From positions 992,001 to 1,056,000 of the forward strand of contig NZ_AP025507.1 of NCBI RefSeq assembly GCF_024347595.1: a DNA stretch of 64,000 nucleotides, read 5' to 3'. Both the position numbers and the translations under genes were made by a program. Numbering within the stretch: the first letter of the stretch is position 1; each line of letters opens with the position of its first letter. Under the pieces are notes generated by a model. That model made no database searches and was not told the DNA's origin. It saw only the letters and a list, made by a program, of their open reading frames with translations. This document shows positions 1 to 9,017 of this stretch, piece after piece. This DNA is from Vibrio pomeroyi (GTDB lineage: Bacteria; Pseudomonadota; Gammaproteobacteria; Enterobacterales; Vibrionaceae).

Positions 1-1
1 G

Positions 2-1225
2 ATGTCTCAACAGATGCTAGCACATACAAGGTTATTAGAAGCCGCAGAGGTTGCCAGTTTAGCACTTATTGCGAGCCCTAAAGAGGACGAAGAAAAGAAC
101 GTAAAGTATGCACGCTATTTAGTCGATAGATACGTTGTTGATAACACAGATGATGTTGATGTTGCGGTGTATACAAGTAAGTGTGAGTACAAAGATGGCT
201 GTGTTCAAGCTAGTGGTGAACTCGCTCCGTTTAGTGACTTTGTGGTGAGTGCGACTGCCAAATATACGTCTTGGATCGCGTACGAAGAGATGAACTTAAA
301 GCCAGAGTTTTCGGTGAGCGGGCGCGCAGTTACGCGCAAGTATCTCCCTCAGCCAGTTGATGTCTACTTTATCGGTGACTTTAGTGGTTCTATGACTTAC
401 TCGTGGAAGGACGGAAAAATGAAACTCGATGTTGTAAAGGAAACCATTAAACGAGTCGTCGATGACATTGAAGAGTTTAATACGGAAGAAAAGAGCCGAG
501 TTGCTTTGCTCGGGTACAACCCGCTCCATGTTAAACAATCTGATGAGATAGTAAGACTTAATGCTTATGGTTATCGTGCTTCATGGCGAAAGAAATATGC
601 TTATGACTACGCTCGGAACTCTCCTGCGACAACGGTTAGACGAATGTTTGATAAACCAACTTTGTATAATGAGATCATTGAACCATCGTATGGAATGAGT
701 AGATATCAAGTAGAGAGACTTTATAAGCGAAACAATGATTTTGATGATGACTACAAGTTTTATGATATTCCACTGACTGAAGACTATGACAACTTTCGAG
801 CTCAGTTGATGAGCGCTCAGTTGAAAGCTGGTGGAGGCACCTCTTCTTGGAACGGGATCATTGCCGCTGCGCAAGAAGCCAATAAGGCCACCAACCTTAA
901 TCCTGAACAAGTGTTTATTGTGTTATCCGATGGTAGCGACAACGACAAGACTTATTTACAGAAGTTGGTGGATCAGGGGTTATGTAAAAAGCTGCGATCA
1001 ACCATTTCAGCGAAACGAAATCGTTTCCAGAGTAATGCCCCAACTGAAGCCGAGAAAACCAAAGTCACGATGGGCGTTATTGGTATTAATTATAAAGTGG
1101 CAGAAACCGATGGCTTTGGAGATTGCTTTGGTAAGAAGAACATCTATCACGCTAAAGATGGTGAAGATGTATACAAGTACATTTTGAATTTGATTAATGA
1201 AGAAACCGGAAAACTAAAGGATTAA
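2..1225 (+). CDS. tadG: TadG-like VWA pilus-assembly protein, 5' end cut by window
   Basis: The 407 visible residues contain a von Willebrand factor A domain. The MIDAS motif D-F-S-G-S lies at about residues 126-130, and a second conserved segment, VLSDGSDND, at about 308-316. The start of the visible sequence (ARLLEAAE-like, here TRLLEAAEVASLALIA) resembles the segment just after the N-terminal membrane helix of TadG proteins. The Met at base 2 is therefore probably internal and the true start lies upstream of the window. TadG-type proteins belong to the Tad/Flp pilus export locus and act at the envelope. The next gene begins one base after the stop, which suggests a shared operon. The helix itself is not visible, so the TadG assignment rests on the VWA domain, the N-terminal segment and the OmpA-like neighbour. 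Confidence 0.8.
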   Translation: MSQQMLAHTRLLEAAEVASLALIASPKEDEEKNVKYARYLVDRYVVDNTDDVDVAVYTSKCEYKDGCVQASGELAPFSDFVVSATAKYTSWIAYEEMNLKPEFSVSGRAVTRKYLPQPVDVYFIGDFSGSMTYSWKDGKMKLDVVKETIKRVVDDIEEFNTEEKSRVALLGYNPLHVKQSDEIVRLNAYGYRASWRKKYAYDYARNSPATTVRRMFDKPTLYNEIIEPSYGMSRYQVERLYKRNNDFDDDYKFYDIPLTEDYDNFRAQLMSAQLKAGGGTSSWNGIIAAAQEANKATNLNPEQVFIVLSDGSDNDKTYLQKLVDQGLCKKLRSTISAKRNRFQSNAPTEAEKTKVTMGVIGINYKVAETDGFGDCFGKKNIYHAKDGEDVYKYILNLINEETGKLKD

Positions 1226-1226
1226 C

Positions 1227-1793
1227 ATGAGATACCTAGTGATTTTATCTACGATGCTAATGTCTCCATTAGGCTATGCAAACTGCTTGGGTGATGTTGG
1301 CGAATACGTCACTTCTAAAATGTTGGTGTCTTCTCATACTGTTACGACACAAGTGACTGGGAAGCTGGTAGAGCTAAATGAGAAACCTCAAAATGAGGTG
1401 ATCAATAGAGAGAGTGAAGTGATTCAAATCGGAGCACAAGATGATGTGTGTTTCTATGATAAAGCGACGCAATCCCTGGTGCTTAATTACCCAACTAATG
1501 TGTACCAATTGGATGAAAGCCACAAGCAAGTATTAGGTCAGTACCTTAGCTTGGTGGGTGATAAGTCTAAGATTTATATAGAAGGTCACGCAGATAGCTT
1601 GGGCAGTAAAAGCTACAACAAAGCACTGTCATCTCGCCGTGCCGGACAAGTGGCGAGCTACTTAAAGAAAGATCTTCACCAAGGAAGTCGCATCGTTGAA
1701 TATGCGTATGGCGAAAGCGCACCCATTTGTAAGGTTGCGGACAACAAGGCAACAGGTTGCAATCGACGAGTTGTGATAACAGTTAAGTCGTAA
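1227..1793 (+). CDS. OmpA-family peptidoglycan-binding protein of Tad locus
   Basis: This 188-residue protein starts with a Sec signal peptide (about residues 1-18, cleavage near YAN). It ends with an OmpA-like domain of about 100 residues. The peptidoglycan-binding signature is clear: EGHADS at about 119-124, followed by N-x-x-L-S-x-R-R-A near 131-139. Such proteins sit in the outer membrane or periplasm and hold envelope machines to the cell wall. The gene follows the TadG-like gene by one base, and OmpA-type genes commonly close vibrio tad operons, so a role in anchoring the pilus machine is likely. A strong hairpin terminator follows about 60 bases downstream. The family is certain; the pilus role is inferred from position. 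Confidence 0.85.
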   Translation: MRYLVILSTMLMSPLGYANCLGDVGEYVTSKMLVSSHTVTTQVTGKLVELNEKPQNEVINRESEVIQIGAQDDVCFYDKATQSLVLNYPTNVYQLDESHKQVLGQYLSLVGDKSKIYIEGHADSLGSKSYNKALSSRRAGQVASYLKKDLHQGSRIVEYAYGESAPICKVADNKATGCNRRVVITVKS

Positions 1794-1853
1794 TGGGTTT
1801 TGTTTTCATTGTCTGTGTTTTTATTTTTTGGGTCGCGATGTTGAGCGGTGTAT

Positions 1854-1884
1854 AAAAAAGGGAGCCTGTTTAGGCTCCCTTTTT
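1854..1884. terminator. Bidirectional rho-independent terminator
   Basis: Stem GGGAGCC (1860-1866) pairs with GGCTCCC (1873-1879) across a six-base loop. It is preceded by an A run and followed by a T run, so it can end the tad operon on the plus strand and the GGDEF/EAL gene on the minus strand. Confidence 0.85.
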
Positions 1885-1928
1885 AGATTCATCGCGTTAT
1901 TCGCGAGCTTGGTGAGATCAACTGACAG

Positions 1929-4232
1929 TTATGCCGTTGGTTCTGGTAGTTCTATGGTCTCAACCTGAATTGGTGCTAGATACTCACACAGTTCATCGTA
2001 AGGGATAGGGCGTGAGAAGTAATAGCCTTGCATCAAATCGCATCCACAAGCCTTTAGAATCGAGAAGTGCTCGTTTGATTCTACGCCTTCTGCCAATACC
2101 ACCATGCCGAAGTTTTTACCGATTGCGATAATGTTTTGCACCATAGTCAGTGACTGCTGGTCTATAGCGATGTTCTCAATGAAACTCTTATCAATCTTAA
2201 GTTCGTCGATAGGGAGTGCTTTCAACATGCTCAACGATGAGTAGCCGGTACCAAAGTCATCCAGAGAGATCTTAATATCGTTTTCTTTGAGTGCTTCAAA
2301 CAGTGGTTTCACTATAGCCACATCTTCAATGAACAAACTCTCCGTAATCTCTAGCGTTAAACAGCTTGGAGAGAACTGATACTTCTCAAGCGTAGCGAAC
2401 AAGTGGTCAGAGAACGACTTATGTGAAAACTGACGAACTGATATGTTGATCGACAGCCCGATCTTCTGTTCTGTCGTTCGATGTAAATGAGCGATCTGCA
2501 TAATGCTCGATTCAATAATAAACGTGCCGAGTTTTTGCATTAAGCCCGTACTTTCTGCCACCGGAATAAACACATCGGGCGGGACAAAACCCAGTTCGTC
2601 ATCAATCCAGCGCACCAGTGCTTCGACACCATGAGTGCTCTTATCGGTACGTACCAAAGGTTGAAAAGCCATGAACAGTGTTTGCTTTTCAATAGCGATA
2701 CGTAGCCTCTGTTCTACTCTCATCTTGTAGAGGTGAGCATCTTGCATCGCCGTGGTGAAAATACTGTACGAGTTCTGTTGTTGCTTCGCTTTGTACATCG
2801 AAATATCGGCAGAACGGAGCAAGCTATCTAAATCTTTTCCGTGTTCAGGGAAGCGGGCAATACCGATACTGCAGCCAAGTAAGAACTGAGAGTGTTCTAC
2901 TTCATAAGGTTGAGAAAGCACTTCAATAATTCGCTCGGCGAGTCGTTTTATCTCAGATTCGTTCGTTAACGGTGTTAAGAATAGAAACTCGTCACTCGAT
3001 TCACGTACCAACAAGCTGAGTCGAGAACGGAATCGCATCAAACGTACAGCAATCTGTTTGAGTACCTTGTCACCGAAGTCGTGCCCGTGAGTATCATTAA
3101 CACATTTAAAGTTATCGATATCGATAAACAACAGTGAGAATTGCTCAGACTCATCTTCAATCCATTTATCAATATTTCGGCGCATGTATAAGCGGTTTGG
3201 CAGAGAAGTTAATGGATCGTGATTCGCTTGGTAGATCAGCTGGCTTCTGGTTCTTTGCTCGTTCTTGGCAATCGACTTAACCAAAACGTAGAAACCGAAT
3301 TGAAGAAAGATAAAGGCGCCGAAAAGGATGCCGAACTCTTGAAAGAAGATGCTATCAACGTGAGTCAGATCTGTGCGTCCAACGACCCACAGTTTGTAAT
3401 CTGGAATGTATTTAGCGCTGACCAATGAGTGGTACATGTCGTCATCGACGCTGAACGAGTAAGTGTTATTTCCTGTTTTCGCTTCTTCGAGACTGACGTT
3501 AACTTGTTGTGCAAAACGATGAATGATGCGTGTTACTACATCATTATCAACCGGCTCGAGATAAGCTTCGAGCGATTCAATATCGCTCGAATAAAACTGT
3601 CGGTAGTTGTCGGGTCTTAGCAAGGTTAGGGTGTTGTAACTGCCGGCGTGTGCATTGTTCTCGAATACTATTGTGCTGTCTAAGCGCAGGCCTGCTGTCA
3701 TCACTGCATCGACATTTTTTCCGTCGATGGAGATCGATTTTCTTAGCGGAATCACCAAACTGTTCAATGATTCTTGAAAATAGGTACGCCCCAACACCAT
3801 TTTTTCGCTAGACATAGCCTCTAGAAATGAATCTCTGGTGTATGGGTGGTTAAGTAGATTGTGTTGATTCGACAATTGTAGGTTGGAGCTGATTGCAAGA
3901 TAGTCTCCTTGAGGGTTTAGCAATCCAAATGCTGCAATCGCAGGGTGAGTATCAAGCAGCTTGTCTAATATTGGTCGAATTTGAATCGAAGCAGTACGAG
4001 TGAAGTCGGACTGTTGAGCCAATTGATGCCCAACCACTTCAAGCAGAGCTTCTTGACTGGTGAGAAGCGAGCTTACAGAGCTAGAAAACAGCTCAACTTG
4101 GATATGCTGTTGCTCAATGAAGTCATCTCTGTTTGCTTGCCACTTGGTTACGCCCAACACGGCGAAAAGTATCAAGGTAAGCAGTACGATCAGAGCGTAC
4201 AGCGACCAGATATTTTTCTTAAATAGAGCCAT
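1929..4232 (-). CDS. Membrane sensor with degenerate GGDEF and intact EAL domain (c-di-GMP phosphodiesterase)
   Basis: This 767-residue protein has an N-terminal membrane helix (about 10-30), a periplasmic sensor region to about 280 and a second helix near 295-318. A GGDEF domain follows (about 336-500), then an EAL domain (about 513-755). The GGDEF signature reads RESSDEF at about 409-415, so both glycines are lost and cyclase activity is unlikely. The EAL signatures look intact: VEALVRW (near 535), LEITES, DDFGTGYSSL (near 656), K in LKIDKSF and E in LAEGVES. The expected activity is hydrolysis of cyclic di-GMP at the inner membrane, with the GGDEF part perhaps binding GTP as a regulator. 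A good ribosome site (AAAGG) precedes the ATG. It is a single gene ending at a shared terminator. The ligand of the sensor part cannot be read from the sequence. Confidence 0.9.
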   Translation of the reverse strand: MALFKKNIWSLYALIVLLTLILFAVLGVTKWQANRDDFIEQQHIQVELFSSSVSSLLTSQEALLEVVGHQLAQQSDFTRTASIQIRPILDKLLDTHPAIAAFGLLNPQGDYLAISSNLQLSNQHNLLNHPYTRDSFLEAMSSEKMVLGRTYFQESLNSLVIPLRKSISIDGKNVDAVMTAGLRLDSTIVFENNAHAGSYNTLTLLRPDNYRQFYSSDIESLEAYLEPVDNDVVTRIIHRFAQQVNVSLEEAKTGNNTYSFSVDDDMYHSLVSAKYIPDYKLWVVGRTDLTHVDSIFFQEFGILFGAFIFLQFGFYVLVKSIAKNEQRTRSQLIYQANHDPLTSLPNRLYMRRNIDKWIEDESEQFSLLFIDIDNFKCVNDTHGHDFGDKVLKQIAVRLMRFRSRLSLLVRESSDEFLFLTPLTNESEIKRLAERIIEVLSQPYEVEHSQFLLGCSIGIARFPEHGKDLDSLLRSADISMYKAKQQQNSYSIFTTAMQDAHLYKMRVEQRLRIAIEKQTLFMAFQPLVRTDKSTHGVEALVRWIDDELGFVPPDVFIPVAESTGLMQKLGTFIIESSIMQIAHLHRTTEQKIGLSINISVRQFSHKSFSDHLFATLEKYQFSPSCLTLEITESLFIEDVAIVKPLFEALKENDIKISLDDFGTGYSSLSMLKALPIDELKIDKSFIENIAIDQQSLTMVQNIIAIGKNFGMVVLAEGVESNEHFSILKACGCDLMQGYYFSRPIPYDELCEYLAPIQVETIELPEPTA

Positions 4233-4618
4233 GAGATGCCTTTTGTTGGTTACTACTTCTAACAGAGTGCAAGTGACAAACTATTGGGTCGTCAGCGTGA
4301 TTCATGCAATGAAAGAGACAAACGCCAATGATGAATGTATCAATGATTAAATAGTGTAACGACTACGAACGAAGATTCTTGAGTGAAATATTAATATTCA
4401 CACGAACAATAACGATTAGTGCATGATTGCTCACGATTTATGCTTTGCAAATTTATACAGATTAATAAAAGAACAGTGCTAATCGAGATTTGGTCTTAAA
4501 CGAATATAGCGTTACCGCAAAGCAAAGAGCTTACTCAGTGAGATGTTAAGTCATCACTAACAGTAAGCCCTTTATGCATGCGAAGTATATTCTAACAGTA
4601 GCAGTTAGCGAAGTTGAA
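4233..4618. other. 386-bp intergenic region with imperfect hairpin
   Basis: The part near 4233 should hold the promoter of the minus-strand GGDEF/EAL gene. An imperfect hairpin lies at 4528-4569: AGCTTACT against AGTAAGC, with an inner AGTGA/CACT stem and bulges. It is followed on the plus strand by CCCTTT. It may weakly terminate the sulfurtransferase transcript, but the T run is poor. I see no gene in this stretch. Confidence 0.35.
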
Positions 4619-5482
4619 TTACTTTTTGGTCACAGCGATAGGTAATTGTTCGTTAGCACCCCATTCAGTCCATGAGCCGTCGTAAACGCCCATTTCGCCC
4701 GAGTATCCCGCCAGCTTAGCGGCCAGTAGAATGATGCAGGCCGTCACACCGGAACCACAACTAAAGAACATAGGTTGAGAGGGGTTTAAAGCTAACGTTG
4801 AAAAGATATCGGATAGCTCTTCTTGGGATTTCAATTTGCCTGCATTCAATACTTGTGCGAATGGCAAACAAATAGAATTTGGAATATGGCCACTGCGCAA
4901 GCCTTCACGTGGCTCTGGAACTTCTGAATCGAAACGAGCTTGTGAACGCGCATCTAGAATGTTTGCACTCTTATCATTGGAATAACTTTGGATTTGCTGA
5001 GCATTTACAAAGTAGTAGTCTTGAATATGACCTTCGAAGTTACCCGGTGTTACTTGAGTTCTGTACGAAGTGTCTGTGGCGTAACCAGATTCGATCCATG
5101 CAGGTAGACCACCATCTAAGATGTAAACGTTTTTGTGCCCCATCGCCATAAACATCCACCACGCACGAGGTGAAGCAAAGGTTCCGGAGTTATCGTAAAC
5201 CACAACCGTACTGTCTTGATTGATACCAATTTCGCGAGCACGAGTGTTGAAGTGTTTTTCGGAAGGGAACATGTGAGGAAGCAAGGTGTGCTTGTTGCAA
5301 AAATCTTTGTCGTAATCAAAACGAATAGCACCAGGAATCATTTGTCCTTTGATCTTTTCCGACTCACTTGGGATCTGAAATTCGATACTGGCGTCTAGGA
5401 TTACAATGTTGTTTTCTTCTAGCAAACGTTGTTGAAGCTGTTCCGCTGAAATGAGTGGCTGATTCATTCTTCTTATATCCAT
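4619..5482 (-). CDS. sseA: Two-domain sulfurtransferase (3-mercaptopyruvate/thiosulfate type)
   Basis: This 287-residue protein has two rhodanese domains. The N-terminal one ends near the VYDNSGTFASPRAWWM segment. The C-terminal one carries the active cysteine in the loop CGSGVTA at residues 242-248. That CGSG[VT] loop is typical of 3-mercaptopyruvate sulfurtransferases (SseA), rather than the CRxGxR loop of thiosulfate sulfurtransferases. The enzyme moves sulfur from 3-mercaptopyruvate to a thiol acceptor or cyanide in the cytoplasm. Two in-frame starts are possible: ATG at 5482, or ATG at 5467 (MNQPLIS). Neither has a strong ribosome site, and the shorter form matches the usual family start better. 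The next minus-strand gene upstream is only about 35 bases away, so co-transcription is possible. Confidence 0.88.
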   Translation of the reverse strand: MDIRRMNQPLISAEQLQQRLLEENNIVILDASIEFQIPSESEKIKGQMIPGAIRFDYDKDFCNKHTLLPHMFPSEKHFNTRAREIGINQDSTVVVYDNSGTFASPRAWWMFMAMGHKNVYILDGGLPAWIESGYATDTSYRTQVTPGNFEGHIQDYYFVNAQQIQSYSNDKSANILDARSQARFDSEVPEPREGLRSGHIPNSICLPFAQVLNAGKLKSQEELSDIFSTLALNPSQPMFFSCGSGVTACIILLAAKLAGYSGEMGVYDGSWTEWGANEQLPIAVTKK

Positions 5483-5517
5483 TCTTGTTGTAGTTATTAC
5501 TGTTGTTATATCGACGA

Positions 5518-5832
5518 CTAAGGCGCAGTTCTACAGTGGATGAACTGATAACTGCTTTGTCCGGTTATTTGATTGTTTAATGTATCAAGCGCGACCACAG
5601 AATCAATAGGGCAGTCTGTGGTGGGTGCAATGGAAACGCGAAATACTTGATCATCTTCTGTCTGAACGGTGAGGTAACGTCTGTGCCCATCTAGTGATTG
5701 AGTGAGAGTATTCGAAATCACTTTGGCTTGAATACGTTGTCCTGTTTCAGAGGTCAAAGGGAAATAGGTAAGAGCTAACAGTACGCCCACACCACACATT
5801 AAGATAAATAGACCTATTTTTAACTGTTTCAT
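5518..5832 (-). CDS. Small membrane-anchored protein of unknown function
   Basis: The product is 104 residues long. It has one hydrophobic helix at about 5-24 and then a soluble, probably periplasmic, domain that looks like a small beta-rich fold (RYLTVQTEDDQVFRVSIAP). Two cysteines, one in DCPIDSV and one in FIHCRTAP, could form a disulfide. I do not recognise the family. It lies between the lipoprotein and sulfurtransferase genes on the same strand. The 3' gap to the sulfurtransferase gene is about 35 bases, while a terminator separates it from the lipoprotein gene upstream. It may share a transcript with the sulfurtransferase. The ribosome site is weak. Confidence 0.6.
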   Translation of the reverse strand: MKQLKIGLFILMCGVGVLLALTYFPLTSETGQRIQAKVISNTLTQSLDGHRRYLTVQTEDDQVFRVSIAPTTDCPIDSVVALDTLNNQITGQSSYQFIHCRTAP

Positions 5833-5937
5833 GAGAGTAAGTCTTTGAAGGTTATCTTGAAAATATAAGTGAGATCGGCGTTAAAGTGAATCAAGTCAAT
5901 CAGAAAAAATGAACTCACTCTAGATTCGAACCCAAAC

Positions 5938-5963
5938 AAAAAGTGAGCATTTCAGCTCACTTT
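5938..5963 (-). terminator. Rho-independent terminator of the LruC/lipoprotein unit
   Basis: Stem AAAGTGAGC (5940-5948) pairs with GCTCACTTT (5955-5963) across a six-base loop. On the minus strand it is followed by a T run, just after the stop of the lipoprotein gene. Confidence 0.85.
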
Positions 5964-6007
5964 AAAGTTATCAGTAATGAATCATGAAAAACTCTTAACT
6001 AAGATCC

Positions 6008-6541
6008 TTACCAAACGATTTGAGAATCCGTGCTCGAAACCACTTGTTGTAATGGTGGTTGACCATCATAAAACCAAATTTCGACCAAGAGAGAGTCGTG
6101 GTTCACAGGGGCAGTAAAGTTAGAGGCAAACACGCCATTGTTTAACGAGCCTGCAATCACTTTACTTGAGTAGTCCGGTTTCAAGGTAGAGTCATCTCGT
6201 GTGCTAAAACGGCTATAAACGGTGACAAAAGAGCGAGCGGTTGAAATGCTACTGATGTCGATGTCGAGATCAAATTGCTCAATTGAGCTGTAATCAAAGC
6301 CATCGGGCACAACCACATCACTCATCGTATAGGTTGGTGTTGCTGCCGCACTTGTTACTGGAGAAGGCGTTGTCGTCACTGGCGTTGAAGGTGCAGCGGG
6401 AGTCGACGGTGTTGCTGGTGATGGCGTAGATGCACTGCCGCCGCCTCCACCGCCGCCCCCACAACCAACTAATACCAGTGGAGTGACAGCTAAAATAACA
6501 GCCAGCGATTTCTTCATATTCCAAGTGCTTTGTGCAGACAT
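6008..6541 (-). CDS. Gly-rich, Pro/Thr-linker lipoprotein, unknown function
   Basis: From the ATG at 6541 the product has a lipoprotein signal ending in a lipobox LVGC with Cys at residue 27. Eight glycines follow directly, then a Ser/Thr/Pro linker to about residue 65 and a C-terminal domain of about 110 residues that looks beta-rich (RSFVTVYSRFSTRDDSTLKPDYSSKVIAG). It is probably anchored in the outer membrane with the domain held out on a flexible linker. Start choice matters here. ATG 6541 has GGAGG eight bases upstream. A longer in-frame ATG at 6616 also has AAGGAG at good distance, 12 bases after the stop of the LruC gene. A third ATG at 6517 would begin right at the signal peptide. It follows the LruC-domain gene and likely works with it. 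I do not recognise the C-terminal domain. Confidence 0.75.
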   Translation of the reverse strand: MSAQSTWNMKKSLAVILAVTPLVLVGCGGGGGGGGSASTPSPATPSTPAAPSTPVTTTPSPVTSAAATPTYTMSDVVVPDGFDYSSIEQFDLDIDISSISTARSFVTVYSRFSTRDDSTLKPDYSSKVIAGSLNNGVFASNFTAPVNHDSLLVEIWFYDGQPPLQQVVSSTDSQIVW

Positions 6542-6627
6542 ACGATTTTCCTCCGATAGATTGCGACTTGAATCAACGCAATGAGCTTTTCGATATTGTT
6601 TATTTTGAATAGTCATAGCGTTTCTCC

Positions 6628-8763
6628 TTATGGCACGTAGCATTGATTGTCTGCAGGTGATTCATGCCACGTTTGATTCGTGTCACCACCGGACTCTGCG
6701 TATTGTTTGAACTCTGGATAAGCGGTAACAATATCCACATACTCTTGAGGCCATTGCCACTCATCGGTTGACGTGATGATCAGTGCCCAAGGGTGGTTCT
6801 CTGCCGTTTTGAAATATTTACCTGTTGATGGGTTACTGTCATCGACACCTAATCCAGCTTCAAAGAGGTTATCGGTATCAAAGGCTTCCGTTGGTGCTTG
6901 GTCTGGTAGGTGAACTTCCCAACTGCGTCCTGGGTGCAGAGGTAGGTTTTCACCGTGATAGTAGCCAGGTGTTGCAAAGATAAACGGGTCGTAAGGCATA
7001 TCTGTCCATGTATCAGTACTGATACCATCGCCCGACAAGCTGATTCCTATTTGGAAAGAGAACTGTTCGTCGTCTTTACATGAGTTACTGGTTCGATAGA
7101 AGGTACATGATGTCTCTGTTTTAGACGTTAAATCTTCGGCGGCAATAAATATCGCCTCACTACGTCCGTCCTCCATATCTAAGTCAGTAAAGACACCATT
7201 GTGTTTCATGTAAGAATTACCGCTGTCTACCGAGCTTGGAGCAAGGTTTGGTAAGCGAACAGCGAAGCCATTTCTATAGGATGCACCAACAGCAGCTAGG
7301 CGACCGTCGATGGTGGATTTTACGACTTTTCCGTCTTTTAAGATTTCTGTGATTCGATACATAATCACGGCATCATTCATGTCGTAGTCGGCTTTATACG
7401 GCCAGTTGTCTTCATACGCCAAGGTTGCGTAACCCGAAGCGCTTGGGAAGTAACGGGCTGTGGCGCCGTCATTAAGAACATCGACTTGAATATCAACCAC
7501 CTCACCAGATGTTGAACCACCAAAGTAGCTCAGGTTGGTTTGTTGACTGAATCTGAAACGAGCCCAAGTTGTCCCCGTTAATGCGTTGATATCAACATTT
7601 AGGAACAAGTCATTCTCACCCGCATCTAGTTGGTAATCCGTAAATACCTGCTCATTAGCGCCGTCGAAGCTGCCGTCTTGGTTCCAATCAATCCAAGCTG
7701 AAAGGTAGCCGGTTGTTGAAGCTTCAATCACAACTTTTGAGTCGAGTCCGGCTTCAAGTGCGGTAACAAAACCGATACCGCCGTTTGCCCACTCGTCATC
7801 AATGCCAACACTTTCATCAGATTGTGGTGTGACGTAGCCGTCAAGGTCAGCATCTGGTGCGTCTGTACCTAACCAGGTGATGCCATCAAGTTCATGTCGA
7901 GGGCCATTACTTGCAAGTAGAGTAAGGTAGCTGTCTGGTGCGTCACCGAAGTCGATGTTTGAATCTTCATCAACAACAGGGGCGTTGGCACAACGTGCGC
8001 CATCATTTTGGTTGGAAGCTGGGCCGTTTGATACAAACTCGACGGCTGGAACAGTGCCCGCAGCGATATTGGCAGCGTTGTCTGGAGATAGGTTGATACG
8101 GTAGATCTTACCGTCTTGATTTCGAGATACGTAGTAGTAGCCGTTTACATCGAAATAACCTGCACCAAACGTACCTGTTTCCCCAGTATCACCGATGTAG
8201 GTTTCTGCACCCGTTGTAGGGTTGAAGCTGTACAAGCCACCAGAGTTATTATCGATACCATATAGAGAGCCATCACTTGGATGGAAGGCAAAATCAGTCA
8301 ATCTCACAGTTGCTGGGCTGCCTACGATTTTGTTGACTGTAACGGTTGCATTAGGATCTGAATCGAGAGGGGATAGATCAACAGTGAATAGCCCCTTACC
8401 AGTGCGATATAGGTAGTAAACATGGTCGTAGACATCGCCTACATAGAAGGTATGGTCGGTTGGTAGTCCGCTGGTATTGATGACTTCTGCTTGGAAGTCT
8501 TGACCAAGACGTACTAGGCGTTTGTTGGTGGTGTCGTACCCGTAGATGTATCTGTCTTCGAAGTCAAAACCGACACCGTTGATGTTAGCGTTCATCCCCG
8601 TATCGTCTTCTAGTAGGGTAGTTGAACCAGTAACGAGGTTGACTCCCCAGACTTGAACTGGAGTGGATTGAAAAAGGTAAGCCTTACTAGGGCAAGTATC
8701 GAATGGCGCTGCGTTGGCGACCAGTGGCGCGCTTAATAGCAAACTTAACGTTGTAATTCTCAT
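6628..8763 (-). CDS. LruC-domain secreted protein with GEVED-type domain
   Basis: This 711-residue exported protein has a signal peptide at residues 1-18 (cleavage after ANA). The first 250 residues read as a repeat-built propeller-like region (VWGVNLVTGSTTLLEDD, IYGYDTTNKRLVRLGQD), similar to the DUF6923 type. A GEVED-like domain spans about 271-425, starting GDAPDSY and ending SGEVVDIQV. The C-terminal third, from about 455, matches the LruC domain pattern: DYDMNDAVIMYR, then GASYRNGFAVRLP. LruC proteins are cell-surface or secreted proteins of unknown role. A good ribosome site (AAGGATG) precedes the ATG. The lipoprotein gene follows directly on the same strand, so the two likely form an operon. 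The upstream region is extremely A/T rich. Confidence 0.8.
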   Translation of the reverse strand: MRITTLSLLLSAPLVANAAPFDTCPSKAYLFQSTPVQVWGVNLVTGSTTLLEDDTGMNANINGVGFDFEDRYIYGYDTTNKRLVRLGQDFQAEVINTSGLPTDHTFYVGDVYDHVYYLYRTGKGLFTVDLSPLDSDPNATVTVNKIVGSPATVRLTDFAFHPSDGSLYGIDNNSGGLYSFNPTTGAETYIGDTGETGTFGAGYFDVNGYYYVSRNQDGKIYRINLSPDNAANIAAGTVPAVEFVSNGPASNQNDGARCANAPVVDEDSNIDFGDAPDSYLTLLASNGPRHELDGITWLGTDAPDADLDGYVTPQSDESVGIDDEWANGGIGFVTALEAGLDSKVVIEASTTGYLSAWIDWNQDGSFDGANEQVFTDYQLDAGENDLFLNVDINALTGTTWARFRFSQQTNLSYFGGSTSGEVVDIQVDVLNDGATARYFPSASGYATLAYEDNWPYKADYDMNDAVIMYRITEILKDGKVVKSTIDGRLAAVGASYRNGFAVRLPNLAPSSVDSGNSYMKHNGVFTDLDMEDGRSEAIFIAAEDLTSKTETSCTFYRTSNSCKDDEQFSFQIGISLSGDGISTDTWTDMPYDPFIFATPGYYHGENLPLHPGRSWEVHLPDQAPTEAFDTDNLFEAGLGVDDSNPSTGKYFKTAENHPWALIITSTDEWQWPQEYVDIVTAYPEFKQYAESGGDTNQTWHESPADNQCYVP

Positions 8764-8957
8764 ATCTACATCCTTGTGATGGAAGGTCTAGATACTTAAT
8801 CAAGTAATGTGCCATTTTTAAGGTTTTGATTTTGTTGGTTTTTATTTTTTATAATTCAAATTTTTGTTGTTTTCTCAAAATGAGAATTCAAATGAAACTA
8901 ATCTCTTAATAACTATTTCAATTTGATAACCTTGAGTAGAAGCTAAACTTCAGACAT

Positions 8958-8985
8958 AAAAAAGCCCTGACTCATCGTCAAGGCT
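8958..8985 (-). terminator. Rho-independent terminator of moeA-moeB
   Basis: On the minus strand AGCCTTGAC pairs with GTCAGGGCT (one G-T pair, 8963-8971 with 8977-8985), followed by six T. It lies about 30 bases after the moeB stop. Confidence 0.85.
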
Positions 8986-9017
8986 TAGGTTCTAGGTAAG
9001 ACGGGATATGGTTTAGT

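Noticed and set aside
6428..6460. Gly8 tract as a phase-variable repeat
   Set aside because: The codons are mixed (ggg, ggc, ggt, gga), so there is no homopolymer or perfect short tandem repeat long enough to slip easily.
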